The notes: generated by a model not told the origin, from the sequence alone. DNA of 32,544 nt from Flammeovirgaceae bacterium (GCA_019634305.1 JAHQVQ010000301.1:1-32544); one strand, 5' to 3'; positions 8,290 through 18,330 are shown, numbered from the stretch's first letter. Numbers and translations are program-made.

Positions 8290-8641
8290 ATTTTTTTATG
8301 TTTGCAGCAAAGCCTGGAGAATGTTAAATATTTCAACATACTACTAAACAAAGGGTTCAGTACAAACTTCATCATAGAGTTAAAAGCGGAAATAAAAGAA
8401 AAATAAGATTGGTGAATTTTCATTTGTGCTTTGTCACTTCTTGAAAACCCTTTTAGTATTAACCATCAGATTTTAGGTGATTTATTGAGAATTTCGTCCA
8501 AAGAATAATATTTCGAAAACCAATTGATGGTTCCGAATCTGGATAGAATAGGTTGCAAAAAAAAGATTGGGAAATGCTATTATTCAATTTGAAATTGATA
8601 AATTAGAAACTTTTCCAACAGGAGAAGAAATACAGCAATAA
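8290..8641 (+). pseudogene. Decayed reading frame of unknown family between rpsO and pnp
   Basis: One frame reads like protein over most of this spacer but is broken by stops at 8404, 8413 and 8506. Readable pieces are LENVKYFNILLNKGFS, LLENPFSINHQILGDLLRIS and FENQLMVPNLDRIG. At an A8 run (8557-8564) the sense moves to the next frame, giving RLGNAIIQFEIDKLETFP and ending at TAA 8639-8641. Removing one A would join the two parts. Composition and amino-acid flow look coding, not random. I do not recognise the family; it may be the C-terminal remnant of a larger gene. No start codon can be assigned. Confidence 0.4.
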
Positions 8642-8650
8642 ATAAAAATA

Positions 8651-10801
8651 ATGAAAATAGTAAACAAGAAAATTAATCTGCCAGATGGCAGAGTTATTTC
8701 CATAGAAACTGGAAAATTAGCAAAACAAGCCGATGGATCTGTAGTAGTAAGGCTTGGAGATACAATGCTATTGGCAACTGTAGTTGGATATGAGGAAGCA
8801 AGAGAAGGTGCTGATTTTTTACCGCTTTCGGTAGATTATCAGGAGAAATTTGCGGCTGCCGGGAGAATACCTGGAGGATTTCTTAAAAGAGAAGGAAGAT
8901 TAAGTGATCATGAAATTTTAATTTGTAGATTAGTTGACAGGGCTTTAAGGCCTCTTTTTCCTGATAATTATCACTGTGAAACACAGGTAAATATATTTTT
9001 AATTTCAGCAGATCCTGAGGCTTTGCCCGACTGTCTGGCTGCGCTAGCTGCATCAGCTGCCCTGGCTGTATCCAAAATCCCATTTGGAGGACCAATTTCT
9101 GAAGTAAGAGTAGTAAAACATGGTGATGACTATGTGGTTAACCCCACACCTGCCGTACTTGAAGCATCCACACTGGATCTCATTGTAGCTGGAACAGCAG
9201 ATAACATCATGATGGTAGAAGGAGAAATGGAGGAATCTTCTGAGCAGGAAATGCTAGAAGCCATTAAAGTTGCTCATGAAGCCATTAAGATGCAGTGCCA
9301 GGTGCAAATGGAATTAATGGAAGAAGTTGGATCTGTAGAAAAAAGAGAGTTTGTTGGGCCTGAAGAGAATGAAGAATTAAAAGCTTCTATTTTTGAAGCA
9401 GTTTATGATAAATTCTTAAATGTAGCTAAAGCATCTCACAATAATAAAACTGAAAGGTCTGAGGCATTTAAAGCTGTAAAACAGGAATACCTTGACGCTT
9501 TACCTGAAGAGCATGAATTGGATCCATCTCAAATTTCAAGATATTTAAAAGCAGCCGAGAAGAAGGCTGCCAGAAATTTAGTATTAGAAACTAAAGTGAG
9601 ACTTGATGGTAGACAATTAGATGAAATCAGACCTATTTGGTCAGAGGTGGATTATTTGCCTTCAGCCCACGGTTCTGCTGTATTTACAAGAGGGGAAACT
9701 CAATCTTTAACTTCAGTTACTTTAGGAACCAAGTTGGATGAACAAATGATTGATAGGGCCATGTTTAATGGTACTAATAAATTCATTTTGCATTATAACT
9801 TCCCTGCATTTTCAACAGGAGAAGTAAGACCAAATAGAGGTCCTGGAAGAAGAGAAGTTGGACATGGCAATTTGGCTTTTAGAGCTTTATCAAAAGTAAT
9901 TCCTACAGATGTTACTATAAATCCTTATACAATAAGGGTTGTTTCTGATATTTTGGAATCAAACGGTTCATCATCAATGGCGACTGTTTGTGCAGGCGCA
10001 CTAGCGTTAATGGATGCAGGTATTAAAATAAAGAGTCCTGTATCAGGGATTGCCATGGGAATGATTTCCGATCCTGAAACTAAAAATTATGCAATCCTTT
10101 CTGATATTTTGGGAGATGAAGATCACCTTGGTGATATGGACTTTAAAGTTACCGGTACAAAAGATGGTATCACTGCATGCCAAATGGATATAAAAATTGA
10201 TGGTCTTTCTTATGATGTGCTTGAAGAAGCTTTAGAACAAGCTAAAAAAGGCAGATTACATATACTTGGAGAAATGGCTAAAACCCTTACAGAGCCAAAC
10301 TCAGATTATAAACCTCATGCTCCTAGATCCGTAACTGTGGAAATAGAGAAAGATATGATTGGTGCAGTAATTGGCCCGGGTGGAAAAATCGTTCAGGAAA
10401 TTCAAAAAGAAACAGGAACTACGATAGTAATTGAAGAAGTTGAAAAATGTGGATTAGTTAATATTTTTGCTACTGACGCAGATGCCATGAATGATGCCTT
10501 AGGCAGAGTGAAAGCTATTATTGCTCTTCCTGAAGTTGGTGAAGTTTATACTGGTATTGTGAAATCTATTACCCAATTCGGTGCATTTATTGAATTTATG
10601 AAAGGTAAAGAAGGATTACTTCATATTTCTGAAATTACTTGGGAAAGACTAGAGTCAATGGATGGTGTAATGGAAGTAGGGGAGGAAGTAAAAGTGAAGC
10701 TTACCGAGATTGATAAAAGATCAGGTAAATACAGATTATCGAGAAAGGTTTTATTACCAAAGCCTGAAGGTTTTGTTGAAAGGCCAAGAAAAAATCGGTA
10801 A
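8651..10801 (+). CDS. pnp: Polyribonucleotide nucleotidyltransferase (PNPase)
   Basis: A 716-residue protein with the full PNPase architecture: first RNase PH domain (about 1-145), helical linker (about 145-315), second catalytic RNase PH domain (about 320-550), KH domain with GPGG loop at about 575-578, and S1 domain (about 630-698, [20 protein letters not shown]). The enzyme degrades RNA 3' to 5' with phosphate, releasing nucleoside diphosphates, and can add tails in reverse. FTRGETQ, the [10 protein letters not shown] region and [20 protein letters not shown] active-site stretches are intact. It follows the rpsO locus as in many bacteria. The C-terminus is short and basic after S1, as is usual in the family. 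Confidence 0.97.
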   Translation: MKIVNKKINLPDGRVISIETGKLAKQADGSVVVRLGDTMLLATVVGYEEAREGADFLPLSVDYQEKFAAAGRIPGGFLKREGRLSDHEILICRLVDRALRPLFPDNYHCETQVNIFLISADPEALPDCLAALAASAALAVSKIPFGGPISEVRVVKHGDDYVVNPTPAVLEASTLDLIVAGTADNIMMVEGEMEESSEQEMLEAIKVAHEAIKMQCQVQMELMEEVGSVEKREFVGPEENEELKASIFEAVYDKFLNVAKASHNNKTERSEAFKAVKQEYLDALPEEHELDPSQISRYLKAAEKKAARNLVLETKVRLDGRQLDEIRPIWSEVDYLPSAHGSAVFTRGETQSLTSVTLGTKLDEQMIDRAMFNGTNKFILHYNFPAFSTGEVRPNRGPGRREVGHGNLAFRALSKVIPTDVTINPYTIRVVSDILESNGSSSMATVCAGALALMDAGIKIKSPVSGIAMGMISDPETKNYAILSDILGDEDHLGDMDFKVTGTKDGITACQMDIKIDGLSYDVLEEALEQAKKGRLHILGEMAKTLTEPNSDYKPHAPRSVTVEIEKDMIGAVIGPGGKIVQEIQKETGTTIVIEEVEKCGLVNIFATDADAMNDALGRVKAIIALPEVGEVYTGIVKSITQFGAFIEFMKGKEGLLHISEITWERLESMDGVMEVGEEVKVKLTEIDKRSGKYRLSRKVLLPKPEGFVERPRKNR

Positions 10802-10938
10802 AAAGTAAGGTAATCTGGAGAAATGATAATAAATTTATAGACTTACTAGTGAAAATTGCTCTCAATAAGCGATCTAATTTGTAAGTATGAAAATGAATAA
10901 ACAGTTTGAGTTTTAATATAAATCATTACTCTAAATAA

Positions 10939-10971
10939 AGTAAGCTTATATTTTAATTGTATAAGCTTACT
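10939..10971. repeat. Perfect 12-bp inverted repeat downstream of pnp
   Basis: AGTAAGCTTATA (10939-10950) and TATAAGCTTACT (10960-10971) are exact inverted copies around a 9-nt loop. No T-run follows on the + strand, so it is not a standard terminator; it could be a processing or stabilising 3' stem for pnp mRNA or a protein-binding dyad ahead of the sigma gene. Confidence 0.6.
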
Positions 10972-11054
10972 GTTATAAGTTGAAATTAATAAACTACTAC
11001 TTCTGTATAAACAAAATTAAATTTCGTATTTCTGTTATTACTCAGCCTGTTTGA

Positions 11055-11083
11055 AGCTTGGCGTAATGAACTATTGCCGAGCT
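11055..11083 (+). promoter_or_regulatory. Leader hairpin upstream of the primary sigma gene
   Basis: AGCTTGGC (11055-11062) and GCCGAGCT (11076-11083) pair over 8 bp with one wobble around a 13-nt loop, ending 41 nt before the start codon. It is the most GC-rich patch in this spacer. Function unknown. Confidence 0.35.
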
Positions 11084-11124
11084 GCCTATGTTTAATTATT
11101 AAATAAACTTAAAGGTCGTAACAA

Positions 11125-11988
11125 ATGAGGCAACTGAAAATTAGTAAGCAAATCACAAACCGTGAAAGCCAGTCTCTTGATAAATACCTTCAGGAAATTG
11201 GTAAGGTTGACCTTTTATCCCCAGAAGAGGAAGTTGAATTAGCTAAAAGAATACGAGATGGAGATCAATTGGCACTTGAAAAACTAACCAAAGCGAACTT
11301 AAGGTTTGTTGTGTCTGTTGCAAAGCAATATCAAAATCAAGGTCTTTCCCTTGGTGACCTGATCAATGAAGGTAATTTGGGGTTAATAAAAGCAGCGCAA
11401 AGGTTTGATGAAACCAGAGGTTTCAAATTCATTTCTTATGCAGTTTGGTGGATTCGTCAATCTATTTTACAAGCACTTGCAGAACAATCCAGAATTGTCA
11501 GGCTCCCTTTAAACAGAGTTGGATCTTTAAATAAGATCTCCAAAACTTTCTCAGATTTGGAACAGCGGTTTGAAAGAGAACCTTCTCCGGATGAACTAGC
11601 AGAAGTGCTTGAAGTAACCACCAATGAAGTGGTAGACACCATGAAAATTTCCGGAAGGCATGTATCTATGGATGCTCCATTTTCCCAGGGTGAAGAAAAC
11701 AATCTATATGATGTGCTTCAGAATGGGGATGAGGTAAATCCTGATTCTGAATTGATGAATGATTCCCTTCGAAGAGAAGTCTACAGAGCTTTATCTTCAC
11801 TCACAAAAAGAGAAGCAGACGTGATTACGCTTTACTTTGGGCTAAATGGAGAACATTCCATGACACTGGAAGAAATAGGTGAAAAATTTAACCTGACTAG
11901 AGAGCGAGTAAGGCAAATAAAAGAAAAAGCAATTAGACGGCTTCGACATACTTCTCGAAGTAAAGCATTAAAACCCTATCTTGGATGA
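11125..11988 (+). CDS. rpoD: Primary (housekeeping) sigma factor, short Bacteroidota type
   Basis: A 287-residue sigma-70 protein. It starts [26 protein letters not shown], typical of the Bacteroidota primary sigma, which lacks region 1.1. Region 2 follows ([37 protein letters not shown], then [17 protein letters not shown] for -10 recognition and melting), then region 3, then region 4 with the [32 protein letters not shown] near the C-terminus. It directs RNA polymerase to the TTTG / TAnnTTTG promoters seen elsewhere in the window. It is monocistronic, with a strong terminator directly downstream. Confidence 0.95.
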   Translation: MRQLKISKQITNRESQSLDKYLQEIGKVDLLSPEEEVELAKRIRDGDQLALEKLTKANLRFVVSVAKQYQNQGLSLGDLINEGNLGLIKAAQRFDETRGFKFISYAVWWIRQSILQALAEQSRIVRLPLNRVGSLNKISKTFSDLEQRFEREPSPDELAEVLEVTTNEVVDTMKISGRHVSMDAPFSQGEENNLYDVLQNGDEVNPDSELMNDSLRREVYRALSSLTKREADVITLYFGLNGEHSMTLEEIGEKFNLTRERVRQIKEKAIRRLRHTSRSKALKPYLG

Positions 11989-12008
11989 TATAAAATTTAC
12001 TTCATAAG

Positions 12009-12035
12009 AAAGCCGGATTTTATTCCGGCTTTTTT
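12009..12035 (+). terminator. Terminator of the primary sigma gene
   Basis: AAAGCCGGA (12009-12017) and TCCGGCTTT (12024-12032) form a perfect 9-bp stem with a 6-nt loop, followed by further T. It sits 20 bp after the sigma stop and may also serve the convergent ABC-F gene. Confidence 0.85.
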
Positions 12036-12055
12036 GATTTTAGAACTTTGGATTG

Positions 12056-13981
12056 TTAAAACTTGCCTTCAATTTCGTCTATTTCCATTGCCAGATTTTC
12101 CCAGTCTTCATTTTCAGATACCAATTTTGATTTTAAAGCTTCGTATTTTTGATTAACCTCTGCAAGCAAATCAGGATTAGAATAAACAGATGGTTTTGAA
12201 AGCTCATCCTCCATATCTGTTTTTCCCTTTTCTAATTTACTGATATTATTCTCCTTTTCACTTAACTGCTTCTGAAGCTTTTTCAATTGGTTTTTTAATT
12301 CCTGTTCTTCAGAAGGAGAGGGTTTAGGCTTGCTCTTTTTAGCCCCTTTTTTGGGCTTGCTTGCATTTATCGCTTCTTGTTCAAGTGATTTTTTTTCATA
12401 CCATCTCGTAAATTCATGGTAATCTCCTGGATACTCTTTCAGTACCATATCCTCGATATACCAGATTTTATTGGCAATTTTGGAAATAAAGTGCCTATCG
12501 TGAGAAACTACCAGAAATGAACCCTCATATTGCTGTAGTGCCTGAATCAGAATATTTACTGATTGGATATCGAGGTGGTTGGTAGGTTCATCAAGCAGTA
12601 GGAAATTGGCTTGGGAAATCAAAGTTTTGGCGAGTGCTACTCTGGATTTTTCACCACCTGAAAGTACTTTGATTTTCTTAAAAACATCATCATCACTGAA
12701 TAAAAAACATCCTAAAACACCCCTCAATTCCTGTTCAGTTTTTTCTAGCCCTGACTCTTTCAGTTCTTGTAAAACCTCATTTTCAACATTTAAAGATTCG
12801 AGTTGGTGCTGAGCATAAAATGACTGAATAACATTATAACCAGGATTTCTGACTCCTTCAAATTTTTCTGTTCCGGCAACCATTCTAAGCATAGTAGATT
12901 TTCCTTTTCCATTGGCTCCAATAAGGGCAATTTTATCCCCTCTTTCTATTGACATAGAGGAATCCTTAATTACCTCAACATCTCCATAGGCCTTGTTGGC
13001 ATCTTCTAAACTCAAAATGATTTTCCCTGGCTGCTGACTAAAGGAAAACTTAAAATTAAGATCAAATGATTCTTCCTGAACTTCTTCTACCTTGTCTAAT
13101 TTATCCAACATTTTTATCTTGGACTGAACTTGTCGTGACTTGGTAGCTTTTGATCGGAACCTTTCGATAAATTTTTCCGATTGTTTTATTTTCTGTTGTT
13201 GATTTTTGAATGCATTTCTTTGGATCTCGCTTCGCAATTCTTTCTCCTCCAGATAAAAACTGTAATTTCCAGAGTAAAGATTCAGTTTTCCTCCTGAAAC
13301 TTCTACAATAATATTTACGGCTCTATCCAGAAATTCTCTATCGTGAGAAACAATCACAATTGCCCCTTCATAGGACGTAATATAATTTTCCAGCCACTGA
13401 ATAGAAGGAAGGTCAAGGTGGTTAGTAGGCTCATCCAGCATTAATAAGGCTGGTTTTTGAAGAAGAAGCTTGGCCAGCATTACCCGCATTCTCCATCCTC
13501 CAGAGAAGTTTTTAAGCGGTTTTTGCAAATCCTTAGTGCTAAACCCAAGTCCTTCCAGTATTTCCTCAGCTTTCGATTGAATGGAATAACCTTCTAAAGT
13601 GGCAAATTCATCTTGTAATGGTGCCAGTTTATGTACCAGTTCTTCACTATAGTTATGCTCCATTTGATGGAGAATTTCATCAATCTGATGTTGAAGTTCC
13701 AGTTGCCTCTCAAAAGCCTGCATAGCTACTTCCAGAATACTGTCATCGCTTTGATAGGAAAGTAAATCCTGATTCAAAAATCCGATGGAACAGTCATTAC
13801 TTTTGGAAATAGTGCCCTCATCAGGTTGGTAGTCTCCATTGATAAGTTTTAGTAAGGTTGACTTTCCCGTACCATTTGCCCCAATTAATCCAATTCTATT
13901 TTTTGGTTTAATGTGTAAGGAGGTGTTATCGTATAAAGTTCTACTGCCAAAGTGAAAAGAAAGGTCCTGAATAGTCAGCAT
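12056..13981 (-). CDS. ABC-F family ATPase (Uup/YheS-like), duplicated ATP-binding cassettes
   Basis: A 641-residue soluble protein with two ABC domains and no membrane segment. Cassette 1 has Walker A GANGTGKS at 34-41, signature FSGGWRMR and Walker B LLMLDEPTNHLD. Cassette 2 has GANGKGKS, LSGGEKSR and LLLDEPTNHLD. The charged linker between them (about 235-315, KQSEKFIERFRSKATKSRQVQSK) is the family's P-site tRNA interaction motif region. The C-terminus (about 540-641) is a lysine-rich segment followed by a coiled coil, as in Uup and YheS-like members. ABC-F proteins act on the ribosome, easing stalled translation or protecting it from antibiotics; the subgroup is not certain from sequence alone, so no symbol is given. 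Confidence 0.92.
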   Translation of the reverse strand: MLTIQDLSFHFGSRTLYDNTSLHIKPKNRIGLIGANGTGKSTLLKLINGDYQPDEGTISKSNDCSIGFLNQDLLSYQSDDSILEVAMQAFERQLELQHQIDEILHQMEHNYSEELVHKLAPLQDEFATLEGYSIQSKAEEILEGLGFSTKDLQKPLKNFSGGWRMRVMLAKLLLQKPALLMLDEPTNHLDLPSIQWLENYITSYEGAIVIVSHDREFLDRAVNIIVEVSGGKLNLYSGNYSFYLEEKELRSEIQRNAFKNQQQKIKQSEKFIERFRSKATKSRQVQSKIKMLDKLDKVEEVQEESFDLNFKFSFSQQPGKIILSLEDANKAYGDVEVIKDSSMSIERGDKIALIGANGKGKSTMLRMVAGTEKFEGVRNPGYNVIQSFYAQHQLESLNVENEVLQELKESGLEKTEQELRGVLGCFLFSDDDVFKKIKVLSGGEKSRVALAKTLISQANFLLLDEPTNHLDIQSVNILIQALQQYEGSFLVVSHDRHFISKIANKIWYIEDMVLKEYPGDYHEFTRWYEKKSLEQEAINASKPKKGAKKSKPKPSPSEEQELKNQLKKLQKQLSEKENNISKLEKGKTDMEDELSKPSVYSNPDLLAEVNQKYEALKSKLVSENEDWENLAMEIDEIEGKF

Positions 13982-14045
13982 AATGGGGCTGGTGATATTT
14001 ATATTTGAAAATTAATAAGGTGCAAAATTGCCTAAAAAATATTGA

Positions 14046-14080
14046 TAAAAAAAAGCCATCTATGAGATGGCTCTTTTTTT
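14046..14080 (-). terminator. etfA terminator, bidirectional form
   Basis: AGCCATCT (14054-14061) and AGATGGCT (14065-14072) pair perfectly with a 3-nt loop. The minus strand continues with a long T-run, ending the etfBA transcript; the + strand side also has seven T. Confidence 0.85.
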
Positions 14081-14133
14081 ACTTTAAATAAATGATCAAA
14101 TTTTAATCTTTAAGCTTTATTTTCTTAAAGTAA

Positions 14134-15099
14134 TTAAATTACTTCTTTTATTGCCTCTGTTAATTTCGGTACTACTTCAAAGGCATCACCAACTATTCCA
14201 TAATCAGCAGCTTTAAAGAATGGTGCTTCTGCATCCTTATTGATGACTACAATAACTTTTGAAGAGTTAACACCAGCCAAATGTTGTATAGCTCCGGAAA
14301 TACCTACAGCAATGTATAAAGTAGGACTAATTTTTATTCCGGTTTGCCCAACGTGCTCATGGTGAGGTCTCCATTCCATATCGGAAACAGGTTTTGAACA
14401 GGCAGTAGCTGCACCTAAAGTTTTAGCTAATTCCTCAATCATTCCCCAGTTTTCAGGAGCTTTTAAACCTCTTCCTCCTGAGATAACCTTATCTGCTTCT
14501 GGAAGTAAAATATCCCCTTCCGCCTTTTCTACTTTGGTTCGTTTTACAGCAAAATCAGCATCTGATAAATTAGCACTAAAAGCTTCAACAGTTGCAGCAT
14601 CTCCACTTTCTACAGGTGAAATCGCATTTTTTGCAATTGTAATCACTTTTTTATCTCCTGGTACAGCCACATTAGCAAAGGCTTTTCCAGTATAAACACC
14701 TCTTTTTACAACAAACCCATTACTGGTATCTGGTAAATCAACTACATTGGTCACTACACTTGCTCCCAATTTTATGGCTACTCTGGAGGCAATTGCATCA
14801 ACTAGAGATGATCTGGCCATTACTAAAGTACCCGCACTTTCTTTTTCGGCTGCCTGAAAAACCACATTGGCAGTGGCCTGAATTCCTCCATCGTTTAATC
14901 TTTCATCGGAAACATGTAAAATTTTGCTGGCTCCAAATTTTCCTAAATTAGCCAACTCAGCTTCTGCTACTGTGCCGGTGGCAATTGCTATTGCAGATGA
15001 TCCTGCTCCTTTGGCAATTTCAGCTCCGTAAGCAACAGCTTCTAGAGAAGACTTTTTTACTATACCTCCATCTGCTTCTACATAAACTAATACTGACAT
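14134..15099 (-). CDS. etfA: Electron transfer flavoprotein alpha subunit
   Basis: A 321-residue ETF alpha subunit. The C-terminal FAD domain is diagnostic: GGRGLKAPENW, GQTGIKISPTLYIAVGISGAIQHLAG and NKDAEAPFFKAADYGIVGD. The N-terminal half has the Rossmann-like ETF alpha/beta fold. With EtfB it takes electrons from acyl-CoA and other dehydrogenases and passes them to the membrane ETF-quinone oxidoreductase, which is not in this window. etfB lies 153 bp upstream on the same strand, wider than a tight operon, and a good terminator follows. Confidence 0.95.
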   Translation of the reverse strand: MSVLVYVEADGGIVKKSSLEAVAYGAEIAKGAGSSAIAIATGTVAEAELANLGKFGASKILHVSDERLNDGGIQATANVVFQAAEKESAGTLVMARSSLVDAIASRVAIKLGASVVTNVVDLPDTSNGFVVKRGVYTGKAFANVAVPGDKKVITIAKNAISPVESGDAATVEAFSANLSDADFAVKRTKVEKAEGDILLPEADKVISGGRGLKAPENWGMIEELAKTLGAATACSKPVSDMEWRPHHEHVGQTGIKISPTLYIAVGISGAIQHLAGVNSSKVIVVINKDAEAPFFKAADYGIVGDAFEVVPKLTEAIKEVI

Positions 15100-15252
15100 A
15101 TCTTTATATTTTAGTGTTTTGAATCTTGATAAGTACCTATACTTAATAATAAATGAGAATTATTATCTCAATATCCAAATAGTTATGGCAAATTTTCATC
15201 TGTTTAATTCTGTCTAACTACTTCTTTGGTTAAAAGGGGGATAAGAAGAAAG

Positions 15253-15984
15253 TTAAAGCACTTTCGCTTCATTTTTCAACAGATTCACTAACTCTCCAAT
15301 ATTATCAGGATCTATTATTTTACATTCAGATTTTCCCTCTGGCAAGGTGAATGATTGATATTCTGTTACGCCTTCTACTTCTACAGGAGGAATGACTTTA
15401 AGTGGCTTTTTTCTAGCCATCATAATTCCCCTCATATTTGGAATTTTCCATTCTGCGATAGGCTCCTGAACTCCGGCCACAAATGGTAAACCAACTTCCA
15501 AATATTCTTTTCCCCCTTCAATCTCTCTGGCCATTGTAGCAGAATCACCATTTAACTCCAATTTCATGCATGGAGCAATTGACGGCCATCCCATCATTTC
15601 ACCTACCAATCCATGAACTAGTCCTCCATTAAAATCACTGGATTCTCTTCCCATCAAAATCATATCATAATTTTCAGCTTTGGCAACTGCTACTATTTGT
15701 TGTGCAACAAACATGGCATCAGTCGGCTCAGCGTCTACTCTTATCGCATCATCTGCTCCAATGGCTAATGCTTTTCTTATTGTGGGTTCGGTACTGGCAG
15801 TACCCACATTCAATACGGTTACTGTTGCCCCTTTTTCACCTTGTATTTCCACTGCTCTGGCAAGGGCATAATCGTCATAAGGGCCTATGATGAACTGGAC
15901 ACCATTTTCATCAAGCTTGTTGCCATCGAATTTTATTTTGGTGGTGGTGTCAGGAACATGACTGATACAAACTAATATTTTCAT
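15253..15984 (-). CDS. etfB: Electron transfer flavoprotein beta subunit
   Basis: A 243-residue ETF beta subunit. It starts MKILVCISHVPDTTTKI, has GPYDDYALARAVEIQ and GRESSDFNGGLVHGLVGEMMGWP, and carries the ETF-beta signature PNMRGIMMARKKPLKV near residue 180-195. The subunit binds AMP and shapes the docking surface for partner dehydrogenases. It precedes etfA in the same orientation. The 153-bp gap to etfA holds no reading frame, only AT-rich sequence with small dyads, so an internal promoter or leader for etfA is possible. Confidence 0.95.
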   Translation of the reverse strand: MKILVCISHVPDTTTKIKFDGNKLDENGVQFIIGPYDDYALARAVEIQGEKGATVTVLNVGTASTEPTIRKALAIGADDAIRVDAEPTDAMFVAQQIVAVAKAENYDMILMGRESSDFNGGLVHGLVGEMMGWPSIAPCMKLELNGDSATMAREIEGGKEYLEVGLPFVAGVQEPIAEWKIPNMRGIMMARKKPLKVIPPVEVEGVTEYQSFTLPEGKSECKIIDPDNIGELVNLLKNEAKVL

Positions 15985-16322
15985 AATTGTAAGTTTTATG
16001 TCTGAAAGTCGATTGAGATTATTTTATCACAAAATCTACGCACTAACTTTTAACAGACTGTTCATGTTATTTAAAGGATTAAAGTTTATCTCTCACTTTT
16101 CTGTTTGCATAAAATTAGAGAACTTTCAAATAATAATTTGGTGAAACCTTAAATTTTAACTTTTTAATTTCCTTGGTAATCTATTATATTATCAACACAA
16201 ATTAAAGAAAAAAAAGTATGCATGCATAACATATTTAGAAAAATTTATATAAAAAACTTCAGTCATGTCCATTTTGTTTCCATTCCTGCTCTATCTTTCT
16301 TTAACCATCAACATTAATACTT
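15985..16322. other. Divergent spacer between etfB and the SGNH hydrolase gene
   Basis: A 338-bp AT-rich spacer that must contain promoters for both flanking genes. I see no reading frame, tRNA or strong repeat. Near-matches to TAnnTTTG exist on both strands but with wrong spacing, so none is called. Confidence 0.5.
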
Positions 16323-16928
16323 ATGGAAAATGAAAAAAGCTATCTGGCACTGGGAGATTCATATACTGTAGGAGAAAGTGTTGATGCAGAGAAAACATGG
16401 CCAGTTCAATTAGTTAATTTCCTGAAAAAGAATAAGGTAGAGGTAGGTACTCCTAAAATAATTGCTACAACAGGCTGGACTACTAATGAACTTATTTCAG
16501 CAATAAAAGAGGAAAATATAAATAAAGAATTTGACCTGGTTTCTTTACTAATTGGTGTAAATAATCAATATAGAGGATATCCAATTGATCAATACAAAAA
16601 GGAATTTGAAGAATTATTACAAATTTCTATCATTTATGCAAATGATGATCCTTCCAAAGTATTTGTGCTTTCAATTCCCGATTATGGAGTCACTCCATTT
16701 GCTTCTGAAAGAAATCCTGAAAAAATAGGAAAAGAGCTGGATGAATATAATGCTATTGCCGAGGCGATTTGTAAGCAATATAAAGTGTGTTTTTTTGACA
16801 TTACACCAATTTCAAAAAATGCCAAAAATGACCCTGAACTAGTAGCAGATGATGGTTTGCATCCATCGGGGAAAATGTATATGGAGTGGGTTGATTTGAT
16901 TTGGAAGGATGTTTTTAAGATGATTTAA
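16323..16928 (+). CDS. SGNH/GDSL-family hydrolase, cytoplasmic
   Basis: A 201-residue single-domain esterase. Block I is LALGDSYTVGE with nucleophile Ser13; block III is LIGVNNQYRG, with Asn in place of the usual Asp of GxND; block V is DDGLHPSGKMY with Asp177 and His180 completing the triad. No signal peptide is present, unlike many Bacteroidota SGNH esterases, so it should act in the cytoplasm. The family hydrolyses acyl or acetyl esters and thioesters; substrate unknown. It is convergent with the CoA-transferase gene downstream. Confidence 0.88.
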   Translation: MENEKSYLALGDSYTVGESVDAEKTWPVQLVNFLKKNKVEVGTPKIIATTGWTTNELISAIKEENINKEFDLVSLLIGVNNQYRGYPIDQYKKEFEELLQISIIYANDDPSKVFVLSIPDYGVTPFASERNPEKIGKELDEYNAIAEAICKQYKVCFFDITPISKNAKNDPELVADDGLHPSGKMYMEWVDLIWKDVFKMI

Positions 16929-16936
16929 CCTAAAAC

Positions 16937-16985
16937 TAAAAAACCTGTTCCAATAAAACTAATAAGGCCTTATCGTGACAGGTTT
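16937..16985 (-). terminator. Terminator between convergent SGNH and CoA-transferase genes
   Basis: AAACCTGT (16941-16948) and ACAGGTTT (16978-16985) pair over 8 bp. Inside the 29-nt loop lies a perfect 12-bp palindrome, ATAAGGCCTTAT (16962-16973), giving a branched structure. The minus strand continues into a T-run, so it most likely ends the CoA-transferase transcript. Confidence 0.6.
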
Positions 16986-17010
16986 GATATATTAGAAATT
17001 GTGTTTCGGA

Positions 17011-18303
17011 TTAGTAGTGCCCATTAAACCTATCAAAAGCCGCCTTATCCAAAGCCTCTTGATGGTCTGGATGTGCAATACTGATTAGAGCTTTTGCCCT
17101 TTGTTTCAAGTTTTTACCATATAAATTCACCACACCAAATTCTGTGACTATAAAATGCACGTGTGCACGGGTAGTGGTTACACTTGCACCTTCTTTCAGG
17201 AATGGCACTATCTTGCTTTCTCCTCTTTTGGTAGATGAAGAAAGTGCAATAATAGGTTTACCCCCTTCCGATAATGAGGCTCCTCTTATAAAATCCATCT
17301 GACCACCAACCCCTGAGAATTGTTTCGGACCAATGGAGTCTGCACAAATCTGCCCGGTAAGATCCACTTCAATCGCGCTATTAATGGCAATTACCTTCGG
17401 ATTTTTCCTAATGATGGCGGTATCATTAGTAAATGCAGAATCCTTCATGGCCACTATTGGGTTATCATGTAGAAAATCGAATACTTTTTGAGTGCCCATC
17501 ACAAAGCAGGAAGTGATTTTATGGGGTAAAACTTTTTTGTCTTCTCCAGTAACCACACCTTTTTCCACCAAATCAATTAAACCATCGGAGAACATTTCGG
17601 TGTGAATGCCCAGCCTTTTATGATTTCCCAATTGAGATAGTACAGCATCAGGTACTCCTCCAATTCCCATTTGTAAAGTTGCTCCGTCTTCCACTAATTC
17701 AGCAATATATTTCCCCATTTTAAATTCTTCAGGGCTGATCTGTCTTCTTGGAACAATCTCCATAGGTCGATCCACCTCCACTAATTCATCAATTTGGCTG
17801 ATATGAATCATTCCATCTCCATGGGATCTCGGTGCCTTTGGATTAATTTCTGCGATAATATATTTGGCACTATCTAATGCTCCAAGGGTGACATCTACTG
17901 AGGAGCCTAATGAGCAATAGCCATGTTTGTCGGGGGGAGTAACCATTAATAAAGCAACATCTACCGGAAGAATTCCTCTTCTAAATAATAGTGGAATTTC
18001 ACTTAAAAATATGGGGATATAGTCAGCATTTCCATTCTGAACAGCTTTTCTGGCATTACTTCCCACAAAGCAGGCATTATGCCGGAAACTACCTGAAAGC
18101 TCGGGGTTGGTATACGGAGCAGGGCCTTCCGTGTGGATATGGATTACTTCCACACCCTTTAGATCGTTGCCCCTAAGGCACATAGCATTTACTAATGATT
18201 GGGGAGCCATGGATACACTATGAACAAAAATTCGATCTCCTGATTTGATTTTTTTTACAGCATTCTCTGCTGAGGTGATTTTGGGTTGAAAGGCAGCGGT
18301 CAT
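17011..18303 (-). CDS. Acetyl-CoA hydrolase/transferase family CoA-transferase
   Basis: A 430-residue family I CoA-transferase of the acetyl-CoA hydrolase / 4-hydroxybutyrate CoA-transferase type. The N-terminal half has RIFVHSVSMAPQSLVNAM and VTPPDKHGYCSLGSSVD; the C-terminal half has GIGGVPDAVL, GIHTEMFSDG with Glu236 as the probable catalytic glutamate, and FSGVGGQMDFIRGA. These enzymes move CoA between acyl-CoA and free acids through a glutamyl-CoA intermediate. Acetate, butyrate or 4-hydroxybutyrate are likely acceptors. It is monocistronic, and nearby etfBA hints at fatty-acid or organic-acid turnover (inference). Confidence 0.92.
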   Translation of the reverse strand: MTAAFQPKITSAENAVKKIKSGDRIFVHSVSMAPQSLVNAMCLRGNDLKGVEVIHIHTEGPAPYTNPELSGSFRHNACFVGSNARKAVQNGNADYIPIFLSEIPLLFRRGILPVDVALLMVTPPDKHGYCSLGSSVDVTLGALDSAKYIIAEINPKAPRSHGDGMIHISQIDELVEVDRPMEIVPRRQISPEEFKMGKYIAELVEDGATLQMGIGGVPDAVLSQLGNHKRLGIHTEMFSDGLIDLVEKGVVTGEDKKVLPHKITSCFVMGTQKVFDFLHDNPIVAMKDSAFTNDTAIIRKNPKVIAINSAIEVDLTGQICADSIGPKQFSGVGGQMDFIRGASLSEGGKPIIALSSSTKRGESKIVPFLKEGASVTTTRAHVHFIVTEFGVVNLYGKNLKQRAKALISIAHPDHQEALDKAAFDRFNGHY

Positions 18304-18330
18304 GATTGAGAGGGGAGGTTTATTAGCATG

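Larger units (their letters stand above)
10802..11124. other. pnp-rpoD spacer: dyad element, no gene
   Basis: A 323-bp AT-rich spacer with no credible reading frame or tRNA. It holds a perfect 12-bp inverted repeat at 10939-10971 and a hairpin at 11055-11083 in the leader of the sigma gene, each listed separately. I could not identify a convincing promoter match. Confidence 0.6.
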
